A stretch of DNA of 5,847 nucleotides from the NCBI GenBank assembly GCA_025458735.1, contig JALORV010000185.1, forward strand, positions 1 to 5,847. Direction: 5' to 3'. Below, piece by piece: positions 1 to 5,847 of this stretch. Position numbers and translations under genes: made by a program. How positions within the stretch are numbered: position 1 is the stretch's first letter; each line of letters starts with the position of its first letter. The notes under the pieces were generated by a model, which saw nothing but the letters and a program-made list of their open reading frames with translations, was not told where the DNA came from and ran no database searches. Source of the DNA: Burkholderiaceae bacterium (GTDB lineage Bacteria > Pseudomonadota > Gammaproteobacteria > Burkholderiales > Burkholderiaceae).

Positions 1-822
1 GTGCTGACCTACGCGGTGCTGCTGGCGGGCATCCTGGTCGTCGCCTTCCCGGTGTACGTGGCCTTCATCGGCTCGACGCACACGGCCGAGGAGGTCGAGG
101 CCGCGCCGATGTCGCTGGTGCCGGGCGACCGCTTCCTCGCCAACTACAGGACGGTGCTGTTCGAGGGCGGCGAGGTCGGCTCGCGCGCTCCGGTCGGCCG
201 CATGATGATGGTGAGCCTGATCACGGCGCTCGGCATCGCCTTCGGCAAGATCCTGATCTCGCTGGTGTCGGCCTTCGCCATCGTCTACTTCCGCTTTCCG
301 CTGCGCAATTTCTTCTTCTGGATGATCTTCATCACGCTGATGTTGCCGGTCGAGGTGCGCATCGTGCCGACCTACCAGGTGATCTCCGACCTGAAGCTGC
401 TCAACAGCTACGGCGGGCTGATCCTGCCGCTGATTGCCTCGGCCACCGCGACCTTCCTGTTCCGGCAGTTCTTCATGACGGTGCCGGACGAACTGGCCGA
501 GGCGGCGCGCATGGACGGCGCCGGGCCGCTGCGCTTTTTCTTCACGATCCTGGTGCCGCTGTCGGTGACCAACATTGCCGCCATGTTCGTGATCCAGTTC
601 ATCTACGGCTGGAACCAGTACCTGTGGCCGCTGCTGGTCACGACCAGCGAGGACATGTACCCGATCGTGATCGGCATCAAGCGCATGATCGGCGGCGGCG
701 ACGCGGCCAACGAGTGGAACCTGATCATGGCCACCGCCATTTTGGCGATGCTGCCGCCGGCGCTGGTCGTGCTGCTGATGCAGCGCTGGTTCATCAAGGG
801 CCTGGTCGAGACCGAGAAATAG
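1..822 (+). CDS. ugpE: sn-glycerol-3-phosphate ABC transporter permease UgpE (5' partial)
   Basis: Inner-membrane permease subunit of the UgpBAEC importer, which takes up sn-glycerol-3-phosphate and glycerophosphodiesters from the periplasm. The 273 visible residues match E. coli UgpE (281 aa) from memory almost end to end, with shared stretches such as [23 protein letters not shown] (about 98-121), [14 protein letters not shown] (147-160) and [12 protein letters not shown] (201-212). About six membrane segments are visible near 4-24, 69-95, 104-125, 136-158, 191-212 and 243-263. The cytoplasmic EAA loop that docks on the ATPase is at about 164-183 ([13 protein letters not shown]). Aligned to E. 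coli, the first visible residue corresponds to about residue 10, so the GTG at position 1 is probably an internal valine codon and the true start lies just left of the window. ugpC follows after 12 bp, as expected for a ugpBAEC operon. The exact substrate is inferred from homology. Confidence 0.93.
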   Translation: [273 protein letters not shown]

Positions 823-834
823 GCGAGCACACCG

Positions 835-1902
835 ATGGCAGCAATCGATTTCCGCGACGTGCGCAAGACCTACGGCACCAACGCCGTCGTGCATGGCATC
901 ACGCTCGGGATCGCCGACGGCGAGTTCGTCGTGATCGTCGGCCCGTCGGGCTGCGGCAAGTCGACGCTGCTGCGCATGGTCGCCGGGCTCGAGGTCATCA
1001 CCGGCGGCGAGATCGCCATCGGCGGACGCGTCGTCAACGACCTCGAGCCGAAGGACCGCGACTGCGCGATGGTGTTCCAGAACTACGCGCTGTATCCGCA
1101 CATGAGCGTGTTCGACAACATGGCCTACGGGCTGAAGATCCGGCGCCTGCCGCCCGACGAGATCCGCCGCCGCGTCGACGAGGCCGCCGCGATCCTCGAG
1201 CTCGACGGGCTGCTCGAGCGCAAGCCGCGCCAGCTCTCCGGCGGCCAGCGCCAGCGGGTGGCCATGGGCCGCGCCATCGTGCGCGAGCCGGCGGCGTTCC
1301 TGTTCGACGAGCCGCTGTCGAACCTCGATGCCAAGCTGCGCGTGCAGACGCGGCTCGAGATCCAGAAGCTGCACCGCCGGCTGAAAACCACCAGCCTTTA
1401 TGTCACGCACGACCAGGTCGAGGCCATGACGCTGGCGCAGCGCATGATCGTGATGAATGCCGGTCGCGCCGAGCAGGTCGGCACGCCCGACGATGTCTAC
1501 TCGCGTCCCGCCACGACCTTCGTCGCGAGCTTCATCGGATCGCCGCCGATGAACCTGATCGAAGGCCGGCTCGGCGCCGACGGCCGCAGCTTCGCGACCC
1601 GCGACGGCGCGAGGCTCGCCCTGCCGGCCGCCCGTCCGGCCCTCGCCGGGCGCGAGCTGGTGCTGGGCATCCGCCCGGAGAACATGCAGCCCGGCGGCAC
1701 CGACCTTGCAATGCAGGTTGAGACGGTCGAGATGCTCGGGGCCGAGCATCTGATCCACGGCGTGGTCGCCGGCCACACCATGATCGTGCGCACCGGTCCA
1801 GCCGATCACCCGGCGCCGGGCGCGACGCTCGGGCTTGGTTTTCTGCCCGAGGCCATGCACTGGTTCGACGCGACGACTCGGCAGCGGATCGACGTCGCCT
1901 GA
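835..1902 (+). CDS. ugpC: sn-glycerol-3-phosphate ABC transporter ATP-binding protein UgpC
   Basis: ATPase that powers the UgpBAEC glycerol-3-phosphate importer at the cytoplasmic face of the inner membrane. At 355 aa it has the usual length of the MalK/UgpC group (E. coli UgpC 356). All nucleotide-binding motifs are present: A-loop Tyr13, Walker [10 protein letters not shown] (36-44), Q-loop Gln82, ABC signature LSGGQ (134-138), Walker B FLFDEP (155-160) with catalytic Glu159, D-loop SNLD (162-165) and switch His192. Residues from about 235 to the end form the TOBE-type regulatory domain typical of this group; the segment [12 protein letters not shown] marks its beginning. The ATG at 835 is chosen because it gives the canonical N-terminus ([14 protein letters not shown]). 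No strong Shine-Dalgarno is visible, and the 12-bp gap suggests coupling with ugpE. MalK-like ATPases can be shared among sugar importers, but pairing with a clear UgpE makes UgpC the best name. Confidence 0.93.
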   Translation: MAAIDFRDVRKTYGTNAVVHGITLGIADGEFVVIVGPSGCGKSTLLRMVAGLEVITGGEIAIGGRVVNDLEPKDRDCAMVFQNYALYPHMSVFDNMAYGLKIRRLPPDEIRRRVDEAAAILELDGLLERKPRQLSGGQRQRVAMGRAIVREPAAFLFDEPLSNLDAKLRVQTRLEIQKLHRRLKTTSLYVTHDQVEAMTLAQRMIVMNAGRAEQVGTPDDVYSRPATTFVASFIGSPPMNLIEGRLGADGRSFATRDGARLALPAARPALAGRELVLGIRPENMQPGGTDLAMQVETVEMLGAEHLIHGVVAGHTMIVRTGPADHPAPGATLGLGFLPEAMHWFDATTRQRIDVA

Positions 1903-1915
1903 AACGTGCGGCGGG

Positions 1916-2371
1916 TCAGCCCTTGGGGCGGTGCTCGCAGTCGGGCTTGGTGCACTCGCCGTACAGCGCGAGTGCGTGGTCCTGCAGCTTGAAGCCGCGC
2001 CGGGCCGCCACCTGCTGCTGGCGCGCCTCGATGTCGGCATCGACGAATTCCTCGACCCGGCCGCAGGTCACGCACACCAGGTGATCGTGGTGCGAGCCCT
2101 CGTTGAGCTCGAACATGGCGCGGCCGCCTTCGAAGTGATTGCGCGACAGCAGACCGGCCTGCTCGAACTGCGTCAGCACGCGGTAGACCGTGGCCAGCCC
2201 GACGTCGATGTGCTCGGCGATCAGCGCCTTGTAGACATCCTCGGCGCTCATGTGGCGGACACCCTCCATCGCGCTGCTGCGCTGGAAGATCTCAAGCACT
2301 TTCAGGCGCGGCACGGTCGCCTTCAGGCCAATGTTCTTGAGATCGCTGGAGGTGGAAGAGCGGTTCGGCAT
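1916..2371 (-). CDS. fur: Ferric uptake regulator Fur
   Basis: Cytoplasmic metal-dependent transcription factor that, with Fe(II), represses iron-acquisition genes. The 151-aa product has an N-terminal winged helix (about 10-90) with the recognition region [18 protein letters not shown] (58-75) and the family segment FEGG-MFEL. The C-terminal dimerisation and metal domain carries the HHDH cluster (94-97), the zinc-type pair Cys100-x2-Cys103 (CVTCG), His132, and a second Cys pair at 140 and 145. E. coli Fur is 148 aa. The start at 2371 ([24 protein letters not shown]) fits the family; an upstream in-frame ATG at 2473 would add 34 unconserved residues and cross into the promoter region. The gene is divergent from bamE, a common arrangement in beta- and gammaproteobacteria, and converges on ugpC with only 13 bp between stop codons. 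Autoregulation is common for Fur, but I see no convincing Fur box here. Confidence 0.95.
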   Translation of the reverse strand: MPNRSSTSSDLKNIGLKATVPRLKVLEIFQRSSAMEGVRHMSAEDVYKALIAEHIDVGLATVYRVLTQFEQAGLLSRNHFEGGRAMFELNEGSHHDHLVCVTCGRVEEFVDADIEARQQQVAARRGFKLQDHALALYGECTKPDCEHRPKG

Positions 2372-2514
2372 GTCGGTGCGGCGTGGCCGGTCGGCTGAGG
2401 CGCGGCAGTGGGCGTGGGTATCATACGGTTTCCCCGCTGCGTGCTGCCGTGCAGCCCGCACTCGGTGCAACACAAGAGAACCATCCCGACCGGCTGAATC
2501 GCCTGAAGCGACCG
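2372..2514. promoter_or_regulatory. fur / bamE divergent promoter region
   Basis: This 143-bp gap is the only non-coding stretch of any size in the window. It lies between the divergent starts of fur and bamE and should hold both promoters. Its most A+T-rich point is GTATCATAC at 2418-2426. It also contains a small 5-bp inverted repeat (GCTGC at 2443-2447, GCAGC at 2451-2455, 3-nt loop). I see no good -35 hexamer for either direction and no clear Fur box, so exact promoters cannot be assigned by eye. The same region probably also drives dapB, exbB, exbD and btuF, since no other sizeable gap follows. Confidence 0.55.
2420..2425 (-). promoter_or_regulatory. Candidate -10 element for fur
   Basis: Read on the minus strand these bases are TATGAT, five of six matches to the sigma-70 consensus TATAAT. 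They would place transcription start about 40 nt ahead of the fur ATG. The overlapping plus-strand hexamer TATCAT (2419-2424) is equally close to consensus and could serve bamE, because the site is nearly palindromic. No matching -35 is visible at 16-18 bp spacing in either direction, so this remains a weak, composition-based call. Confidence 0.25.
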
Positions 2515-3015
2515 ATGTCCGCGCGCCCGCTGCCCCTGCTCACCGCCGCCTTGCTGCTCGCCGGCTGCCAGTCGCTGTCCGACGCCGGATCGAGCATCGG
2601 CTCGGGACTGAGCGCGGTGGGCAACTGGGCTCCGACCTTCCTCGGCCCCTACCGGCCCGACGTGCACCAGGGCAACATCATCACCAAGGAAATGGTCGAC
2701 CAGCTGCGCATCGGCATGACGCGCGAGCAGGTGCGCTTCATGCTGGGCACGCCGCTGCTGACCTCCGAACTGCGCAAGGACCGTGTCGATTACGTCTATT
2801 ACCTCAACCCGCGGCGGGGCGAGGTGCAGAACCGGCGCGTGACGCTGTTCTTCAAGGACAACCGGCTCGACCGCTTCACCGCCGATCCGATGCCAAACGA
2901 GGACGAGGCCGACGCGCTGATCCTCGGCGCCAAGGTCACCCGGAATCCGCGCCGCTCCAACCAGCCGGCGATCCCGATGCCGGACATCTCCACGCCGGGT
3001 CCCACGCAAAACTGA
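2515..3015 (+). CDS. bamE: Outer membrane protein assembly factor BamE (SmpA/OmlA lipoprotein)
   Basis: Lipoprotein of the BAM complex, which folds beta-barrel proteins into the outer membrane together with BamA and BamD. The 166-aa product begins with a lipoprotein signal peptide (about 1-17) ending in the lipobox LAGC, so Cys18 would be acylated after cleavage by signal peptidase II. The SmpA/OmlA domain follows at about 45-125, with the family signature YRPDVHQGN and then the helix and turn of [17 protein letters not shown], closely resembling E. coli BamE (YRPDINQGN, VGMTQQQVAYALGTPLM). The C-terminal tail from about residue 125 to the end goes beyond the E. coli length and is polar and Pro-rich near its end. 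The ATG at 2515 is chosen because it puts the signal peptide at the N-terminus; an in-frame ATG at 2383 would bury it behind 44 residues. A weak purine-rich GAAGCG lies just upstream. dapB follows after 20 bp. Confidence 0.93.
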   Translation: MSARPLPLLTAALLLAGCQSLSDAGSSIGSGLSAVGNWAPTFLGPYRPDVHQGNIITKEMVDQLRIGMTREQVRFMLGTPLLTSELRKDRVDYVYYLNPRRGEVQNRRVTLFFKDNRLDRFTADPMPNEDEADALILGAKVTRNPRRSNQPAIPMPDISTPGPTQN

Positions 3016-3035
3016 CCGCCGCGGCCGTACTCCAG

Positions 3036-3818
3036 ATGAAGCTCGCGATTGCCGGCGCCTCGGGCCGGATGGGCCAGATGCTGATCGAGGCGGCGCTCAA
3101 CACGCCCGGCTTCACGATTGCCGCAGCCCTCGACCGCGAGGGCAGCCCGCTGCAGGGACGCGACTGCGGCGAGACGCTGGGCCGGGCCACCGGGGTGCGC
3201 GTCGGCGCCGATCTGGCTGCGCTGGCTGCCGCCGAGGTGCTGATCGACTTCACGCGCCCTGAAGCGACGCTGCGTCATCTCGACGCCTGTGTCGCCGCCG
3301 GCGTGAAGATGGTGATCGGCACCACCGGCTTCGATGCGGCCGGCAAGGGAGCAATCCGCGCCGCCAGCGAACGTATCGCGATCGTCTTCGCGCCGAACAT
3401 GAGCGTGGGCGTGAACGCCACCTTCAAGCTGATCGAGATGGCCGCACGCATGCTGAACGAAGGCTACGACATCGAGATCATCGAAGCGCACCACCGGCAC
3501 AAGGTCGATGCGCCCTCGGGGACTGCGCTCAGGATGGGCGAGGTGGTCGCTGCCGCGCTGGGACAGCCGCTCGACGAGCTGGCGGTCACCGCGCGCCAGG
3601 GCCACACCGGCGAGCGCCGGCCGGGCTCGATCGGATTTGCGGCCATCCGTGGCGGCGACATCATCGGCGATCACACGGTCATGTTCGCCGGCGCCGGCGA
3701 ACGCATCGAAATCACGCACCGCGCGAGCAGCCGCCAGTCCTACGCCAGCGGCAGCCTGCGTGCAGCGCACTTCCTGGCAAGCCGGGCGACGGGGCTGTAC
3801 GACATGTTCGACGTGCGC
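3036..3818 (+). CDS. dapB: 4-hydroxy-tetrahydrodipicolinate reductase DapB (stop codon missing at the expected end)
   Basis: Cytoplasmic NAD(P)H-dependent enzyme that reduces 4-hydroxy-tetrahydrodipicolinate to tetrahydrodipicolinate in the diaminopimelate/lysine pathway. The N-terminal Rossmann domain has the dinucleotide motif GASGRMG (7-13), FTRPEATL (72-79) and IGTTGF (94-99). The catalytic domain carries the signature [16 protein letters not shown] (150-165), including His152, His153 and Lys156, and [12 protein letters not shown] further on. The family match continues to GLYDMFDV (about 253-260), where related proteins end within a few residues, usual total 265-273 aa. Here no stop codon follows: the frame stays open to 4568, which would give 510 aa. 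I set the end at 3818, just before the exbB ATG at 3820, because everything beyond is exbB in another frame; this end is an inference, not a visible stop. The start at 3036 ([13 protein letters not shown]) is canonical; no strong Shine-Dalgarno is visible. Confidence 0.85.
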
Positions 3819-4568
3819 GATGGGGCTCGCGCACTTCTGGGAGCAGGCCGACGGCATCATCCGCCTGACTGCCTACCTGCTGCTGGCGATGTCGGTGACG
3901 AGCTGGTTCCTGATCCTGTGGAAGGGCTGGAGCTGGTGGCGCGTGCGGCGCGCATCGCGCGACCTCGAGCAGTTCTGGAGCGCGCCGTCGATCGAGGCGG
4001 CGGTGGCGAAGCTCAAGCCGGTCGACAGCGAGAACGTGTTCGTTCCGCTCGCGGTCGGCGCGGCCAATGCCGCCAGCCACCCGGCGGCGGAAAACAGCCT
4101 GGCGGCGCAGATCGACCGCTCGGAGCTGATCACCCGCGCACTGCGCCAGCGCATCAACGAGGCCGCCGGCCGCCTCGAGGCCGGCCTGACCATCCTGGCT
4201 TCGGTCGGCAGCACGGCACCCTTCATCGGCCTGTTCGGCACCGTCTGGGGCATCTACCGGGCGCTGATCAACATCGCCTCGTCCGGCCAGATCGCCATCG
4301 ACAAGGTGGCCGGCCCGGTCGGCGAGGCGCTGATCATGACGGCCTTCGGCCTCGCCGTGGCGATCCCGGCGGTGCTGGCCTACAACGCCTTCACCCGGGC
4401 CAACCGCATGGTGCTGGGCCAGCTCGACGGCTTCGCGCACGACCTGCACGCGACGCTGACCACCGGCTCGCGGCTGGCCGCGACGACCTGAGGCGGCAGC
4501 ACCGATGCCTTTCGGAGGGTTCGAGCGGCACGGCGGCGCCCCGCAGCCGATGGCGGAGATCAACGTGA
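3816..4568 (+). other. Run-on open frame continuing from dapB across exbB
   Basis: Continuation of the dapB reading frame after the last family-like residue. It encodes about 250 residues rich in Arg, Gly, Ala and Pro, with no recognisable domain, and ends at TGA 4566-4568 inside exbD. It lies over the full length of exbB in a different frame, and exbB is clearly the real gene there. Long open frames by chance are common at this base composition. I regard it as non-genuine coding exposed by loss or shift of the dapB stop. An automatic gene caller could wrongly report a 510-aa DapB and drop exbB. Confidence 0.7.
3820..4491 (+). CDS. exbB: ExbB proton channel subunit (MotA/TolQ/ExbB family)
   Basis: Inner-membrane protein that, with ExbD, uses the proton gradient to energise TonB for transport through outer-membrane receptors. 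The 223-aa product has three membrane segments near 13-35, 122-146 and 166-190, with a large cytoplasmic loop between the first two, as in the family. The hallmark [16 protein letters not shown] (130-145) and the segment [18 protein letters not shown] (168-185) match E. coli ExbB closely. Thr141, Glu169 and Thr174 correspond to the E. coli channel residues Thr148, Glu176 and Thr181. The ATG at 3820 gives the expected short cytoplasmic N-terminus ([16 protein letters not shown]). It sits directly on the end of the conserved dapB frame with no visible Shine-Dalgarno, so translation would be expected to depend on coupling to dapB. TolQ is the alternative family member, but the hallmark sequence is more ExbB-like and no tolA or tolB is nearby. 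exbD follows after 13 bp. Confidence 0.92.
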   Translation: MGLAHFWEQADGIIRLTAYLLLAMSVTSWFLILWKGWSWWRVRRASRDLEQFWSAPSIEAAVAKLKPVDSENVFVPLAVGAANAASHPAAENSLAAQIDRSELITRALRQRINEAAGRLEAGLTILASVGSTAPFIGLFGTVWGIYRALINIASSGQIAIDKVAGPVGEALIMTAFGLAVAIPAVLAYNAFTRANRMVLGQLDGFAHDLHATLTTGSRLAATT

Positions 4569-4963
4569 CGCCGCTGGTCGATGTGATGCTGGTGCTGCTG
4601 GTGATCTTCATCATCACCGCGCCGCTGCTGTCTTACGCCATCCGGCTCGACCTGCCGAGCGACCCGGCGCCGGCGACCGAGGCGGTGCCGGCAACGGTGA
4701 AGCTCTCGATCGATGCGGCCGGACAGATCTACTGGGATGCCGAGAAGCTCAGCGACGATGCGCTGCGCGAGCGCCTGACCGCGGCGGGCCGGCAATCCAG
4801 TCCGCCCGAGCTGCATCTGCGCGCCGACAGGGCCAGCCGCTACGAGCGCATTTCCTTCGTGCTGTCGACGGCGCAGCAGGCGGGGCTCACCCGCATCGGA
4901 TTCGTGACCGAGCCTGCCGCCGGCGGGCCGGTGGCAACCGACGCGCCCGCCGCGCGGCCATGA
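4505..4963 (+). CDS. exbD: ExbD biopolymer transport protein (ExbD/TolR family)
   Basis: Partner of ExbB in the proton-driven TonB energiser: a single-pass inner-membrane protein with a periplasmic domain. The 152-aa product starts with a short cytoplasmic tail containing the family motif [20 protein letters not shown] (16-35). The essential membrane aspartate is Asp26, equivalent to Asp25 of E. coli ExbD, in a transmembrane helix at about 24-44. The periplasmic ExbD/TolR domain covers about 60-136 ([39 protein letters not shown]). A Pro/Ala-rich tail of about 16 residues ends the protein. A GAGG sequence just upstream, overlapping the exbB stop, may serve as ribosome binding site. The stop codon overlaps the next start as ATGA (4960-4963), indicating translational coupling with the btuF-like gene. 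TolR is the alternative, less likely given the neighbouring uptake gene. Confidence 0.93.
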   Translation: MPFGGFERHGGAPQPMAEINVTPLVDVMLVLLVIFIITAPLLSYAIRLDLPSDPAPATEAVPATVKLSIDAAGQIYWDAEKLSDDALRERLTAAGRQSSPPELHLRADRASRYERISFVLSTAQQAGLTRIGFVTEPAAGGPVATDAPAARP

Positions 4964-5847
4964 GCCGGCCGGCCGGCGCGCCGCGCTGGCGCGCGGCCCT
5001 GGCGGCGGCCGTGCTGGTCGGAACCTCGACCGCAGCCGGTGCCGCCATCACGGTGGTCGACGATGCCGGCGCAAGCCTGACGCTGGCCCAGCCGGCACGC
5101 CGCATCGTCAGCCTGGCCCCGCACCTGACCGAGCAGCTGTTTGCCGTCGGCGCCGGCAACGCTGTCATCGGCACCACCGATCATGCCGACTACCCGGCCG
5201 CGGCGCGCGCCGTGCCGCGCGTTGCCCGCGCCCATAGCGTCGACCTGGAGCGGGTGGCCGCGCTCTCCCCCGACCTGATCGTCGTCTGGGGCAGCGGCTT
5301 TCCGCCGGCCACCATCGAGGCGATCCGCCGCCTCGGCGTTCCCGTCCTCGTCAACGAACCGCGCAGCCTCGACGACGTGGCGCGTTCGATGCGCCAGCTG
5401 GGCCAGCTGACCGGTCACGATGGTTCTATCGCAGCGGACGAGTACAGCCGACGGATTGCGCTCCTGCGCGCCCAGTACGCCGGCCGCACCCCGGTGCGTG
5501 TGTTCTACCAGGTCTGGGCCTCGCCGCTGATGACGCTGTCGGGGCAGCATGTGGTCAGCGAGGCGATCACGCTGTGCGGCGGACGCAACATCTTTGCCGA
5601 CCTCGCTCCGATTGCGCCGCAGGTTTCGATCGAGGCCGTCGTCGCGGCCGACCCCCAGCTGATTGTCACGGCCGAGCCGGGCGCACGCGCGGGCGACGCA
5701 CTGGCGGTGTGGCTGCGCTTCCCGCTTGTTTCCGCAACGCGCAACCGCCAGTTCGTCACCCTCGACGCCGATCGCATCAACCGCCATGGGCCGCGCCTGG
5801 CCGAGGAAATCGCCGTGCTCTGCGCGGCAATTGAACGGACCCGCGCC
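4960..5847 (+). CDS. btuF: Cobalamin-binding periplasmic protein, BtuF-like (3' partial)
   Basis: Periplasmic substrate-binding protein of the BtuF class, expected to deliver vitamin B12 to an inner-membrane BtuCD-type ABC importer. The frame starts at the ATG inside the exbD ATGA overlap and is open for 296 codons to the right edge, so its stop lies outside. An N-terminal Sec signal peptide is visible (basic residues near 9-11, hydrophobic 12-21, likely cleavage after Ala28) and it has no lipobox. The two-lobed class III binding fold is indicated by RIVSLAPHLTEQLFAVGAG (48-66), PRVARAHSVDLERVAALSPDLIVVW (86-110), then VFYQVWASPLMTLSG (181-195) and LCGGRNIFADLAPIAPQVSIEAVVAADPQLIV (205-236), characteristic of cobalamin-binding proteins. 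GPRLAEEIAVLCAAI near the end resembles the usual C-terminus, so few residues are probably missing. Other ligands of this family (haem, iron chelates) cannot be excluded, but the VFYQVW and LCGGRN blocks favour cobalamin. Confidence 0.87.
   Translation, partial: MSRPAGAPRWRAALAAAVLVGTSTAAGAAITVVDDAGASLTLAQPARRIVSLAPHLTEQLFAVGAGNAVIGTTDHADYPAAARAVPRVARAHSVDLERVAALSPDLIVVWGSGFPPATIEAIRRLGVPVLVNEPRSLDDVARSMRQLGQLTGHDGSIAADEYSRRIALLRAQYAGRTPVRVFYQVWASPLMTLSGQHVVSEAITLCGGRNIFADLAPIAPQVSIEAVVAADPQLIVTAEPGARAGDALAVWLRFPLVSATRNRQFVTLDADRINRHGPRLAEEIAVLCAAIERTRA

Noticed and set aside
1..822. GTG at position 1 as the true ugpE start
   Set aside because: Alignment to E. coli UgpE from memory shows about nine residues missing and the first membrane segment starting immediately, so the gene is cut by the window edge.
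624..1721. Plus-strand open frame (365 aa) overlapping ugpE and ugpC
   Set aside because: Arg/Ala/His-rich translation in the wrong frame over two well-recognised transporter genes.
2411..2430. Fur box around TATCATAC
   Set aside because: It shares only a short core with the GATAATGATAATCATTATC consensus; too few matches to call an operator.
2443..2455. Small inverted repeat GCTGC/GCAGC as a terminator or riboswitch stem
   Set aside because: Only 5 bp with a 3-nt loop and no U-tract or conserved core; expected by chance in GC-rich DNA.
2372..2473. Longer Fur start at 2473 giving 185 residues
   Set aside because: The extra 34 residues do not resemble Fur and would occupy the divergent promoter region; the start at 2371 gives the family N-terminus.
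2383..2514. Longer BamE start at 2383
   Set aside because: It would place 44 residues ahead of an intact lipoprotein signal peptide and lipobox; the ATG at 2515 is clearly the working start.
2799..3860. Long minus-strand open frame (353 aa) opposite bamE and dapB
   Set aside because: Low-complexity His/Arg/Ala-rich translation with no recognisable domain, opposite well-conserved genes; a base-composition shadow.
4840..5787. Long minus-strand open frame (315 aa) opposite exbD and the btuF-like gene
   Set aside because: Rich in Arg, Gly and Asp with no family motif; the opposite strand encodes a convincing binding protein over the same span.

Overview
The window is about 5.8 kb of densely coding, very GC-rich bacterial chromosome (roughly two-thirds G+C by eye). 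The gene order fur / bamE / dapB and the protein sequences point to a proteobacterium, most likely a betaproteobacterium. A Rhodocyclales-type lineage is my guess from the exbB-exbD genes behind dapB, but the window alone does not prove it. I see no mobile element, CRISPR array, tRNA or rRNA. This is core housekeeping and nutrient-uptake DNA, not an accessory island.

Layout. Positions 1-1902 (+) hold the 3' end of a glycerol-3-phosphate ABC importer operon: ugpE (inner-membrane permease, start lost off the left edge) and ugpC (ATPase). Only 13 bp separate ugpC from fur, which runs the opposite way (2371-1916) and encodes the ferric uptake regulator. A 143-bp divergent promoter region (2372-2514) separates fur from bamE, an outer-membrane-assembly lipoprotein. 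bamE is followed by dapB (lysine/peptidoglycan precursor synthesis), exbB and exbD (proton-driven energiser of TonB-dependent receptors), and a cobalamin-binding periplasmic protein of the BtuF type that runs off the right edge. From bamE to btuF the genes are all on the + strand with gaps of at most 20 bp or overlaps, so they could be one transcript.

How they fit together. ExbB and ExbD power import across the outer membrane through TonB-dependent receptors. The BtuF-like protein would take vitamin B12 from such a receptor (BtuB) to an inner-membrane ABC importer. The overlap of exbD and btuF by ATGA suggests this ExbBD pair may serve cobalamin uptake. No tonB, btuB, btuC or btuD is visible here.

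The one real anomaly is at the dapB/exbB junction. The dapB frame matches the family up to residue 260 (position 3815) but has no stop codon where the family ends. It stays open through the whole of exbB and into exbD, stopping only at 4568. The extension is exbB read in the wrong frame. This is either a small indel (sequencing or assembly error, or a recent mutation) or a real stop-codon loss with consequences for exbB. I found no convincing undescribed system in the window.
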